From Pholis gunnellus (lineage: Eukaryota; Chordata; Actinopteri; Perciformes; Pholidae): DNA of 64,000 nt. The position numbers were made by a program, and so were the translations under genes. A model generated the notes under the pieces. That model was not told the DNA's origin. It saw nothing but the letters and a program-made list of their open reading frames with translations, and ran no database searches. Of the stretch, positions 22,577 to 34,625 are shown piece after piece (the stretch's first letter is position 1; every line of letters starts with the position of its first letter). The stretch is taken from positions 6,037,915-6,101,914 of the forward strand of contig OU342817.1 in assembly GCA_910591455.2 (NCBI GenBank). Direction: 5' to 3'.

Positions 22577-25380
22577 ATGTATATTGGAAAACATGTTGGA
22601 TATAATGGGAAGAAAAAAAAAAGCTGCAACAACAGGGTGTTTGAGTCCAGACTGTGTAAAACCTACAACCTACTTTTATTCATAGAGGTATATTTAATTA
22701 CTGCTTTATAATGTTGGGCGGAGGAGAGTGTAAGTTATATTGAAAGTAAAAGTATCCCTTTGTGTCGGCTGCACTGTTTGAACTAAATCATCCTTACTCA
22801 GAAATGTAATAAGATATTTCTTGTTCTACCAAATTTGATAGAACGGATCAAGTGCCGACACAGGACAGAACCGATCATAGTCATCTGTTATGTTATAGCC
22901 AAATTAATTTAAGTTCCCCTGTTTTAAAGCAACATTATGTACTTATATCATTGGTAAAGGTGGAAAAATGATTGGGTTGTTAAGTGGAGCAAAATCTCAC
23001 CTTGGGCCACAAAAGGATTAGAGGTGAGAGCAAAGGTCCAACTATCTGAGATAGAACTCCCTGACTGTGTTCAGACTTGGAGTTTTAACCCACTCAGGTG
23101 TAATGATCACTTTGATCATTTTGATCATTCCAACCGTTTCTTTAAAGTTGAAAGACTCTTTCTAAATGTCTCACTGGTTGTGTTGCACAACTAGAGGTTA
23201 CATTATAACATGCAATGGACATACTAAAACTATTTTTAAAAGTCTATGGATGAAAAGCTTTAATAAAAAGGACCTGAAAAGGTCTGAAACTATGACAAAT
23301 CTCTAATTTATTTCATATATTTTAGGCCTTATAGCTTTTTATTTGTGGCGGTTGTAGGTTGCTTATAATGACTGGAAACCTTTATTCATCATAACATGGC
23401 TGCATAACGGCCCCTCGCAGAGATAACCTGATGAATATGCTGTAGCACTGAGACTGCCACCAAATACACCAGTTTCTAATAAAGGTCAGTAATATGAGCA
23501 TAAACTTAGAAGCAGAGACGGGCATATGCAAGTATGAATATATGTGAATAAGTAAATATTTGCCTACTTAAGTGTAAAGATAATTGAGTGATTCATTCTG
23601 ATACCCTCTTTTATTTTGCAGTCTACTTTGACACTTACAGTGAATTGAAAACTGAGCACTCTTACCTCACTGCTGGTTACCTAATTCACTACTGGGTGGA
23701 GATGTTTTCTTTATTTACAACATGACTGAGGCAATTTCCTTTGGAACACTTTTTTTAATTTCAGTGTCATTTACACAAGGCAAAGTGAAAAGTGTAGTTG
23801 ATCATTTTTTTTAAATGCTACTTCAAGTCAGCAAAGACATATGAAACATAAGTTGGATCAGCTGAAAATACAGTATGAGATAGGACACTACAACAAAAGG
23901 GAAATAAATGTAAAATGTGTTTATTCAATTACGTTCTTAAAAGGTTGTCTGGAAGATAAGTGATGGTGATTTTCAGAAATCCCTCCTGCACATCAGTGCC
24001 TGGGACATGATCAGTGGGGCCTGATAGCCCATAACTGAATAAAGGAAATGCCACAGGCTCATTAGGACTTCAAAGCTGTTTTTGATTTCCATTCTCAAGA
24101 GGGAACACAATGCAGACACAGTCAAAATACATGGCAAGTTGCTATAATTAAAATGCTCGAGGTTTATTCTGCTGCTTTAGCTTTACAAAATTGAGATGGC
24201 CACATTGGTTTCAGTTGGCCCTGTCACCCCAGACCTGTGTGTAATTACTAGTAGGCCTAGCATCAATTTGTGCATTATGTATTATTACATAGCCAAGCAA
24301 ATACTAATATGTCAATACAATTTCAAGTATTTGGTGGTTTATTGAACTATTTCCGGACAAAATTAGTTGTAATAAGTTGTGGGATTCAAGAAAGACACTC
24401 TTCGTCATTAAATAACATTCCGGCAGGATACTCCAAATGCTGAAGTTTAAATCATATACTGTTTAGTTTTTTGTAAACATACATACAGACAGACTGATGC
24501 TACCATAAGTCATACCGTCAGTGGATAATATTTCTTTGATTGTAGAAAAGTAACAACATTATTACTTTCATTTTGTTATATTTCAATACTAATAAAACAT
24601 TGGTTACTAACAAGACTAGATGCCAGATGTTTTACTTAAACGTCATTTAAAAGGTTCATTTACTTAAAAACGTGGCGATCAACACAAATTATTAGAAGTA
24701 GACTAAGTGATCATCTTGTGTTACAGTGTACTGAACAGAATGCAGCACGTTGCTGATACGTGCAGCTACAAACGTATTGATGAGCACTCATGACTGTCAC
24801 GTCATCCCAGAGATCAACACGTGAAGCAAGAGGACTCACTTCCACCTATCCCCACCTTCATTTAAATACCAGTAAGGCAGGGAATAGCATAAGGAGAGAT
24901 CATACAAAAGCGTAAACAACGTGGTATGTTTGACACTGGCCATTGAAGAGATGTTTGTCTCTCTAGCTTCTCTGACAGTAAATTAAATCTGATATTTATA
25001 CCTAGAATTGCAATAGGATGAGCTTGGCAGTGTGAGAGGCTTTTTTCGTTTCATTACGAAACAGACTACACGCCTATCGGAGCGGGAGTTACATCTCATT
25101 CGTTTTACTATCTTTGATTTTGTGAGGGGGATTGTACAACAAATGCTGCGTTCATGTCACATCGGATTTATGACAACAACGACCATGTTATGCTGCCAGA
25201 GCCAATATTATGTTATGTGATGTAAAGAAAAACTGTAATACTACGAAATCTTAGACAGAATAGTTCCTTAGAAGTTCAAGAGAGAAGGATATTTACAATT
25301 TGACAACATTTACAAGGCCGAGTATTAATTTTACTATTTTCTCCGGCGACCTGAACACAATGCACTCGCGATAACTCTAA

Positions 25381-25540
25381 CGTTGACGTCAGACCTGCGC
25401 AGTTACATAACGAAGCCGGCTCCCTACTTCCTCCCAACTTACATGCGACAAGAGGCTCTAAAAAGACTCCCCAAAAAACCTCTCTGGGTAACTTCTCTGT
25501 TGGCGATTCAACCGGCGACACACTCCTTAAAAACAAGTAC
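25381..25540 (+). promoter_or_regulatory. probable higd1a promoter and non-coding first exon
   Basis: A perfect cAMP-response palindrome TGACGTCA lies at 25384-25391, in a locally CpG-richer patch. About 140 bp later comes a candidate donor, AAAACAA|GTACGT near 25535-25540. The first coding exon of higd1a has an acceptor directly before its ATG, so a non-coding upstream exon must exist; this is the best place for it. Confidence 0.45.
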
Positions 25541-25990
25541 GTATTCCAGCCTACTGTGGAGGTTTAATCTGATGTTAAAGCTGTAGTCCTCGCCCACGCT
25601 TGTTGTATAATATTTGTGTGTTATTTAGCCTAATTTGATCAAGATTACACAAACAGTAACTTTAGTAACTTGCTCATTGCTCAATGGTTTATGTGCATTA
25701 CAATGAGCAGAATACGTAGAGTTGTTTAAGCCTAAAATATGACGCGTCTCCCCGCTGCCCTTCATGGGTAACCTCTGAGCAGCTCATGTGGTATTTAAAT
25801 CTAAATAATGAACAGTATTGTATTTTGTAGTCTAACATGTATTCACAACTGTTATTTAAATGTACAGCCAGGATTTCACAATGCTCTAATAATGTAATGA
25901 ATAAGTCAGCATGCTGTGCTTTGGGAATACCATGGAAGTGACACCAGTACCTTGCCTAACTTTTCCTTTTCTTTTTCCTATTTAGTCAAG

Positions 25991-26613
25991 ATGTCTTCCT
26001 ATGAGGAGAATGATTCCAAGTTGATGCGAAAAGTAAAGGAGAATCCATTCGTCCCATTGGGTGAGTACATCTTGAGCCCTAATGGTTACATCATGATTTT
26101 GTTTTTAGTGAGTCATCCATGTAAAGTGACCCGTCTGTTTGCTCCCTGCAGGAATGGCTGGATTCTTTGCCATCGTGGGGTACAGACTGATGAAAATGAA
26201 GAGCCGGGGAGACACAAAAATGTCAGTTCACTTGATCCACATGCGTGTAGCTGCTCAGGGCTTCGTGGTTGGAGCCATCACTGTTGGTATGTAGCTTTGA
26301 TTCGATTGTTTCTTATTAGATCGTAGTTGCATCGTTTCAGTTTGTGCAAAGCTGCTTTGATTTGTCGCTTTTATTTAGTGGGATACCTGGTTATTAAAAG
26401 TGTTTTGGGCTACCGTGGCCATCATTAAAAAGTATAGGTCTGGAGTTTGCCTGGTTACATTATGACCACTTTTTCTTGTCAATGATAAGTCAATAGAAGA
26501 GTCTTTGTGTAACCTATCCCTTTGTTTCTTTGTTTTTAGGGGTCCTGTATTCAATGTACAGAGATTATATCGTAAAGCCCAGAGAAGAACAGAAAGCAGC
26601 GGAACAAAAGTGA
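25991..26613 (+). CDS. higd1a: higd1a, HIG1 domain family member 1A, complete
   Basis: Three coding exons, 25991-26060, 26152-26286 and 26540-26613, have GT-AG borders and consistent phases, and encode 92 residues (human HIGD1A has 93). The protein starts MSSYEENDSKLMRK, then FVPLG, MAGFFAIVGY (first membrane helix), the loop KSRGDTKMSVHLIHMRVAAQ, and GFVVGAITVGVLYSMY (second helix), ending in a charged tail. The HLIHMRVAAQGFVVGA block is diagnostic of the HIG1 domain. An acceptor at 25984-25985 stands just before TCAAG-ATG, so the ATG at 25991 is in the second exon. Family knowledge: HIGD1A is a hypoxia-responsive protein of the inner mitochondrial membrane that binds cytochrome c oxidase and supercomplexes. 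Its neighbours cyp8b1 and ccdc13 match the human order at 3p22. The paralogue higd1b is less likely by synteny. Confidence 0.95.
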
Positions 26614-29230
26614 ACATGGACTCTGACATTTTATGTCCCTTAATATTACCTCAGATTAAGGTGTGTAGAAAATGTATTTTTATAATTTGTTAATGCAAAC
26701 ACCCCTCAGCAGCTCTCCGCTACTGTAAATAGGTATAACTTATTAATTACACTTATCCTCCAGGTACTATACCAGAGGGTCAAGCTATCACTTCTGTACT
26801 AGGAGGTGTATTGATCTCACCTTTTAGTACTGGTTACAGTGTTTGATGCCTGTGTGGACAGGTGAGAATACTGATGGTTTTGTTGGTTCATATTTGAATG
26901 CTGTGTGAGTGAAATAACAAAAGCTAGACAATGTAGCAGATTATTTGAAAACAGTTTGACTTAAGTCTAGATTTGAAAATAACCACCAACAGCAGGTAGG
27001 CTGATTTTTGTTTTCTTCTTGTATTTATTTTGTTGTGTCACACCAGCGATATATCATTTTATATACTGATGTAAGGATTTTTGCCAAATGGGAAATGCTT
27101 GTACCTAAGCCCACTTTTTTTAAAGGGCATCCCAGTGTATTATGGGTATGTTATGGAAGGCTTTGACAACATGTGGTCTAGACGAGGCCTATTCTATCAC
27201 ATCATTTAAACAACAATACCGCAATATCAGATTATAAACAAAAATATAAAGTTATCACATGGGAATTGGAAAAGGAACACAAGTCTTGAAACAAAGCCAT
27301 AAATGTATTTTCTGTAGCTACATTTGTGACTTCATTCAATAGCCAAGTCTTTTCTTCTCATATTTGTATCATTATGTTGTGATACACAGGGGTCCAATAA
27401 AACTCTTCATGAGACATAAACCCAGGTACACCTGTAGACTGTGCAGTAACCTATAATGTACAGCCTAAACCTTGTGAAATGCTTAGAAATAAGATGCCTT
27501 GTTAAGTTATTCACAAAGTACAGTTTTTAATGTGTACAAATACAGAACATGTTCATTTTGAAAGTTTCTTTGTGTTAATTATTTTTTTCTTCTGGAAATA
27601 AAAATGACGTTGAAATTCTGTCGTGTATGTTTTGAATACTCAAATTGCACTGCATGTTTTGACTGGTGTAGCTTATTTAACAACACATGTGACAGTTTAT
27701 GATGTATACCTGGATCAAACTAATACAGTCTGGCAATAGTCAAGTTAGTCTGTGTTAGAAAACACCTCAGAGTTTAACACTGTGCAATTCATTGGCACCC
27801 CAAACTACAGCCTCCACAGTAACTTTAACCTTCTTTAAAACAGCTAAACATAAAATCATCATTTGATTTCGACAGTGTTTAGGTCTGTATTAGTTTAAGT
27901 TAGGTGTTCCTAGTTTACTGTCCTTTTTAGAGTTTTTCTTGTATGTTTGGTCAAACAAAAACTCCTGGAAATCCGAAACAGTTTAGTTCTCTCTTTATTG
28001 TGCACCAGTTGGTGTCTTAAATTCCAAACAATAAAACCATGACACATTTTTTTTATCTCTGCCCTATAACTTCAAATAAAACTACTGGTATTTTAGTGTT
28101 TTATGCTTTGGAATACTTTGTTGTGTATTGTCTCACCCTAAGATCCAGTTTCAACAAGAAATGCATCACATCAACTGCAGGTGGCAGGATGCTCCACAAT
28201 GCTGTGTCATTGTGACTTTGGACATTCTGTGAGTGCTATTGTGCCAACTGCTATTTATCAGGTTACACTAGTGCGTTTGTGTTGTAAGCGTGACTAAGCC
28301 AATCAGCATTAATCACTCATACTGTAAACACAATCAGACCCAATCAGCATCTTTCAGGTTGGTCCTTCCCTCCAAACCAGGTTTGTGGGATGAATGGTGT
28401 ACTTGAGAAGCTTCCAAAGGATTCACTATCAAAATGAGAACTAGTATTTTTACTTTTCTGTTTTTAGTGTTGACTTTAACTAAGGACATAACATGGATGG
28501 GCGGTTTAAACATTGGATCCACGATTCCATCCAGACATTATATTCCAAATTGATTCAACAAAATGAATGTACTGTAATGTGTATTTGTCATTCATGATGG
28601 AGACTGAGTAAGAACCCCCTAAAGTTAGTCTATTTACCTTTGGCAGTTTGATAAAAGCTGCTTTGTCGCCCTCTTGTTGTCATGTAGGACGCTGCCCAAT
28701 AGTACAGGTTTGACTATTATGTTCCCATATGATAAATACTATTACACTCACACTTTACTAATGGATTTTGGACACTTGTTTGCCTCGAGGTATTTTTCTT
28801 TCAACAAATTTTTCCTTTGCAGAGGTTTCTGGAAAAAAACAAGACAAATTTGATTTAACTTTTGATCTGTGCTTATGATAAAGATATTCAAAACAGCAAA
28901 ACCGAATGTAAGTTACCATCACATATTAAATGCTGGAAAACACTTGTGTAAGTATAGCAAGGCATGCTTCTCCAATCAGCCAACATGTATTTCCAGTTGC
29001 TGTTAATTGTTTGCTACTTAATTGTCATTTACCGTCATTTTTCTAAAACTATTATACACATAAGTTACAGTACAGTACATTCGTAAACCACTGACTGACA
29101 GCACACTCGCAGTTCTTCAATTTAAGTGACTGACTTGTAGAACAATTCGACACGTGCTGAAAAACATTGAACTCTCATTACAGACCAGTGCACTGGTCGT
29201 GACTGTGATCCCAAAGGGCTACATTCGTAC
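26614..29230. other. higd1a 3' UTR and intergenic DNA before ccdc13
   Basis: No coding exon seen. Forward AATAAA signals at 27396-27401 and 27597-27602 are candidates for the higd1a 3' end, giving a 3' UTR of about 0.8-1.0 kb. The remainder is AT-rich and featureless to my reading. Confidence 0.5.
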
Positions 29231-29396
29231 TCTCGCGAGATCTTATATCAAGTCTCGGGAGTGCCGTTTCTATGGATACAGTAGCGTCGCAATCAGTGAG
29301 GAAGCTGCCGCACAGTCTCTTCTACGTTACAAAACCATGCGGTGCAAAAACAGCCTCTAATTTGTTTACGACGGTGGTACTTGGATAAATGACTTG
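29231..29396 (+). promoter_or_regulatory. ccdc13 promoter and non-coding first exon
   Basis: TCTCGCGAGA at 29231-29240 is the exact 10-bp palindrome of strong CpG promoters, known to bind BANP. GTTTCTATGGATAC at 29266-29279 resembles an RFX X-box (GTTnCCATGGnAAC). A donor CTTG|GTGAGC ends the likely untranslated exon at 29396, and the ATG comes in the next exon at 29711. Transcription start is inferred to lie between the motifs and 29396. Confidence 0.55.
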
Positions 29397-29710
29397 GTGA
29401 GCTACTTCCTCTAAATACAACCTTAATTTATATGCTATTTAATAGATTATATTAGTAGTGGTGGAGCTACGATTGACACGCTGGTTAAGCTAACTTAAGG
29501 GTTATTTTCATTCAGTTAAAACAAAGAAGTGCAGAAGAAATAGTTGTCATTCAACTAAAGCAGCCTTCAAATCCAGGGGAATCTCCATGTATCCATTATC
29601 TTACTATAAATAAAATCCCCACACAATATTTAGTCACAATATTGACTTCCTGTGTCATTTTTTTACTTTCATAAGTTGATCTGTGTTCCTTATGCTACAA
29701 ACCGTAGATC

Positions 29711-32700
29711 ATGGAGCATGACGATGAACTGAGTGACTTGCGGCTTCAATTCCAAGCGCTACAAAAACAGCAGGAGAAAAGAAAACTGGATAGAAAAAAG
29801 AAGAAAGAACCAGATCGGCTTGATGTCAGTGTTGGCCAGGATGATTTGGATCTTTCTCATCAAGGTATTCAGGCAGACAATCTCGAACACAGGTGAGTCT
29901 TACAAAGGCTAACATATATATTGTTCAGCTTTAATTGTTTTTATGCTTTATTAATCAAACAAAAGATATAAATAAGCAAACATTCTCTGGAAATGTAATA
30001 ATCATGTTTTGGACTTTATTGATCAATGCAAGAAATGAATCTATTTAGTGCTAATTTTGTATCACCTCCCTATAGACTTCTCCAGGATGAGAATCAAAAT
30101 CAGATTTTGCTGGACCAGCTGAGGGAGCTTAAGGACGAAAATGGTCGGCTCTTCAAACTTCTGAGTGAGAAGGATTTTGAAATAAAACACCTGAAGAAGA
30201 AAAGAGAAGAAGAGCGGCTGGTTTTAGCAGGTATAAATACCACATCTCTTGCAACCACAGTAACGTTATAGCTACATCACAGCTTCCTCGTGACTTATCC
30301 ACTCATCCATTTAGGCACATCGGGGTTGGCGGGTGATTACGCAGCCACCAAGATTGTTGAGCTGTCCAAGAAGAATAGAGAGCTAACTGCTGAAACTGAG
30401 CGAGAAAAGATCAAATCCAAGCAAAACATCAACAGAGTCAAAGAGCTTGAGAAAGAGGTAACAAAGTTTTGCGTTAGGTGCATCATTTAATTGGATTCGT
30501 GGATGGATGTTCATCATTTCAGCACACAGAGGTTCACGATTTGTTTTAAACTATAAACATTTGCTGAAACAAAGATGTCTTGTTCTTTAGCTGCAGGTGG
30601 CTTTGGTGCACTCTTCACCGGGGAAAACGTTTGATACAAAGTCACAGAATAAGAGGTCGTCTGAAGACTGTGAGGTAATCTATGATGTGAAAATTCTAAA
30701 TTCACCTAAATTGTATTTTTATGTCTTATTAGCTTTAATGATGCCAACTCATCCATCTGTTCACAAAAGCAGGAACATCCAGCGGTGAAATCTCTGCAGG
30801 AGAAATTAGCTGCCGCCCAGCTGAAAGCGACTGAGTACCGCAACCAGGTCCAATCTGTCAAACAGGAGTTGAAAGTAGCACAGAAGGTAGAATCCTTTTT
30901 TTTCCTCCCTCCCTCAAGAATCATCACAGACATCTGTGAACCAAAATATGAACTGCTACTGTCGTTGTAGGTTTTGATCAATGAGATTGGAGAGGACGTC
31001 AGCTTTCACCAATTACTAAGCTGCCCTGGGAGTTTCAGAGGTCGCTCTCAGCAGATATTGGCTCTTCAGACGAGGGTAAGCCAAAAATTACAATTTAAGT
31101 CATGAAGCGCTCCCCAGATAAGCTGATGAAGTTCGTTAAAAAGGTGCTTAGCAAAGTAACTAAGATAAGATAGCGGACATATAAAACAAACACCTGAATA
31201 CTCCATGAACAAAACTGGGTATTGTGCGACAGGTGCGGGATCTGGAGCAGCAGCTGAACCTGTCGACTCAGCGAAGACAACCTAGTGTCCTGAGTGAAGA
31301 GGAAGAGTTTCTGAGCATGGGGGTCCTTCAGAAAACCCCTCCACAAGACAAGAACCTCAGCTATATCCGCACCATCGAGAAGGAGAAGAGGGAGGCATAC
31401 GAGGTGTGTATGCAGTGGTTGTAAATGAATCGGACGAAATTAATTTGCTGACGAGGCCCTGCTTTTTGCTCCACAACTGAACAGAGGATCTCAGTGGACT
31501 ATGAGGCCCTCCTGAAGGACCACGAGGACGTGAAGAAAAAGCTAGACGCGTCTAAAGCCAGGAACAAATCTCTGTCTACCGAGATGAAATCTCTGAAGGG
31601 CCAGATCTCCACCCTCCTGGAGAAGGGTAAACATGATGATGAGCTTGTGGATGCTCTGCTGGTAAAGAGAAAAACACGTTATATACTTGGTGTATCTTCT
31701 TTTATGTGTACACACGGAAATTGTGTGTATGTGCATATCAATTTTACAGACGCTAGGAGTCACAGACCGCAGAAAGCAGGATCTTCTGTGCGCTCTACTA
31801 CATTGCTCTCAGCACTAATCGCCTCTTGTACCTCTTGCAGAAGCAGCAGACTCAGATGCAGGAGGTGCTGAGACGGCTCGGCCAGCAGCAGAACGTGCAG
31901 AGCAAGGAGACCCAGAGGAGCCCGAGACTGCCGCTGAGCAGTGAGCCTCCGGCGCACAGCGCTCTCATCCAGGAGCTTAAGCGCACAGTTGCTGAAAGAG
32001 AGGCTAGGATCAAAGAGCTAGAGCAGGAGATCCAGCAGCTCTCTGTCAAGGTGAAAAAAAAACACACAAAAATAGGCAAAATCATTGAAATGACCTCAAC
32101 AATAATAATGTTGTATTCGACTTCACAACAGTCAGATTAATGGAAAAGCTGCTTATGCTTATGTCGTTCATATTCTGTGCTTGGCTAAGCCATTAAAGGT
32201 GTGTATGCTGCTGTTGCAGGAAGAGGGAGCGGAGAGACAGTCCAGCCTCAAGACAACAATTTGCAGTTCAGGATTCACCCCTGAAGAGGGAGACATTAAC
32301 AAGAGAATAACATCTTCAGGGTATGTGGGATGATTGTAATCGTGTATGAATATATATGATATTACTTCATGCAGTCAGTGACACATCTTGTCTTTACATC
32401 CTAAACTTATCTCCTCTGCCAGCTGTTACAGTAAAACTGGGTTCTAAGGCATCTTGTCCGGCAGAATTAGGGTTAAAAATCCACTCTGGCTATTGCGGGA
32501 CTTTCTGTGAACGGGTTATTCAATTCGGTTGATGCCTCGCAGTTTTTGCCCGAGATGGATTTCTGTTAGCTTGACTGTCTGTCAACTTTTTTCAGTTCAA
32601 TTTCTAAATTTGGTCATAAACTGGTGCTGCCTGCTGTGGGGAGCAGTATAGAATTCAAGTAAGTGCACATCAAGCGGCTCTATTTGTACATTTCCTGATG

Positions 32701-34625
32701 CACTGTTACACATCACTTCATGCACCGCAAAAAATATGTTCAAGTGTTGCATCATTTTGTTCCCAAGGGGCCCAAGTTCTTCAAGATGTCCACACTGTTC
32801 AGCTGATGTGAGCGCTCTGATGACCCAGTGTAATGAATATAAAGTCCTCTGCGGGGAGAACGACCGGCTCTTTGAGATGGTTCAAGTCCTACAGACAAAG
32901 TAATGTACCCTGAAAACATAGCTTTTTTTTCCTCACATTTTTTGCTCTCAATGTTAAACTGTCAGTGGTACGTGTTTGTTGAAGTACGTGTTTGTTGAAG
33001 TGCTATTGATTCTGACAAAATATCAAAACATGTTAGTGCTTCGTACCAGCAGCACATGAACAGCCCTCAAAAGTATAGGGCCCGCTTCGTTCTGCTACCT
33101 TTCTCACTGAGGATGGACATTACTGAGATAACAGCACAACATTATCATGCTGTTGTTGGCTCTTGTCTTTATCAAAGATGGTTATGTAGGACTATGTATT
33201 GTGTAAATGATCCAAAGCTAGACTCTCTATTTAAAAGACTGCTCGTGAAAGACTGCCACAACAAAAGCAGAACAGAATGCATCATAGTTCCAGAAGTGTC
33301 AGCGTCCGTGAGCTGAGAAGTTGTTTGCAGTTCTGTTTAATGATACACACAAGGAGCACTGAACCCTTGAGACGCTATTTCTTTTTCATGTGGAAATTAA
33401 AAAAATATATATTTTATGTGCGTCACAGTAATCAAAACGGCCTTTCTAATAAGGTGTTAGGGGATGCTACAATGCTGCACCACTAAAATATTCTATTCAT
33501 TTGTAGTCCATTGCAAAAACTCATTTTAAGGCCACGCGCGTTTGTTATTTCTTTCTGAGCATTGCAGGGTTGTTTCCACCAGGTCTCTGGGTTCTTTTTA
33601 TTCATGCATTCAGATATAATCATGGTGCACGGAAACCAAGAGTTAAGTCAGTATAAGAATTAAAATTCGAAACTAAGCGTCAGCAAAGTAGCTTTCTACC
33701 CTTTTCTTCACTACAAGCACATAACATTACAACATGTCAAATTTAATTATGTCATTAATTAATAATTGTAAAAGTTATATACTGTGAGTTACTTTATAAA
33801 TTGTACTATTCAGTAAGTAAGTAAGTGAGTTTATACCTTCATTTGTCTATGTCCACCTGAAGTCTCATTAGCCCATCTGTACAGTCAGCATCAAGAGGAA
33901 TAGTATAATTGTTCAACTAAATTCTAACTGTCGGAGCTTGAATTTTCCAGAAAGAAAGAGATGAACCAGAGGTTTTGGGAGGCAGAACAGAAGTACCAGG
34001 AGGGATGCCGCAGGGTAGTGACGGAGCAGCAGGTGGAGAAGACAACATTAGATCCTAAGTGAGGACTTTTGCAAGTAGCAACCGGAGATCTGCCAAGCCA
34101 AGGTCAGTGCCAGCGTGATGTGACAATGCCAAGGAAGTTTTCCAATTTCTCTTTCTTTTTGTTGCAATTTTCGGACTAAATTTCACACATCTCTGTCTCG
34201 CTTCAGGCTATCACGACTCTGTATCGGAGCATTGTCCCTCGGGGTGGAAGGAGTTGCTGAGCAACGGGAACTAAATAGACAAACTGAAAAGACTGTGCAA
34301 CAAATCGGTTGTCGTTTGTAAGCATTGCAATTCTAGCTCTGACGACACTGTAGCTGTCTCACCTGAAAACACGCAAGGATTTTGATTTTCACCAGACGAC
34401 AGAAATACTGATGCTTGGCAATGGTCTATTGCTCATTCCAACCCTCGTGTTTAGGCTGCACAGATATGTTTATGTTGCTCGTGTACGTTGTGTCCCGGCC
34501 GGCCACTTAGCTGGAGGAATACAGAGGTGCTGAGGGCATCGCTGAAGAGCACTCTCCACCATGTCCTGCAGCTCTGCAGTGACGTGATGAGACAAGCCAA
34601 GCATGTTTTCCTGCAGGCTCTGTGA
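29711..34625 (+). CDS. ccdc13: ccdc13, coiled-coil centriolar satellite protein, complete
   Basis: Fifteen coding exons: 29711-29892, 30076-30230, 30315-30457, 30591-30674, 30773-30886, 30971-31075, 31233-31403, 31485-31661, 31841-32050, 32220-32320, 32596-32658, 32768-32899, 33951-34058, 34207-34317, 34511-34625. All borders are GT-AG and all phases agree, giving 656 residues (human CCDC13: 715). The protein is almost wholly Glu/Lys/Leu/Gln coiled coil. Diagnostic blocks are DENGRLFKLLSEKDFEIKHL, ATKIVELSKKNREL, QVQSVKQELKVAQKV, IGEDVSFHQLLSCPG, EKGKHDDELVDALL and the final KHVFLQAL-stop. Family knowledge: CCDC13 sits at centriolar satellites and is needed for ciliogenesis. Synteny with higd1a and cyp8b1 agrees. 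The C-terminal third (exons 10-14) is the most diverged, and the last exon lacks about three residues relative to the human KEED region. A candidate polyA signal lies at 36247-36252. Confidence 0.92.

Larger units (their letters stand above)
20991..25380. other. intergenic region between cyp8b1 and higd1a
   Basis: No coding exon recognised. It holds a TA-rich microsatellite (21422-21467), a reverse CTCF-like core at 22563-22576, and small TGATCA-type repeats near 23.1 kb. The rest is AT-rich unique-looking DNA in which I see nothing further. Confidence 0.5.
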
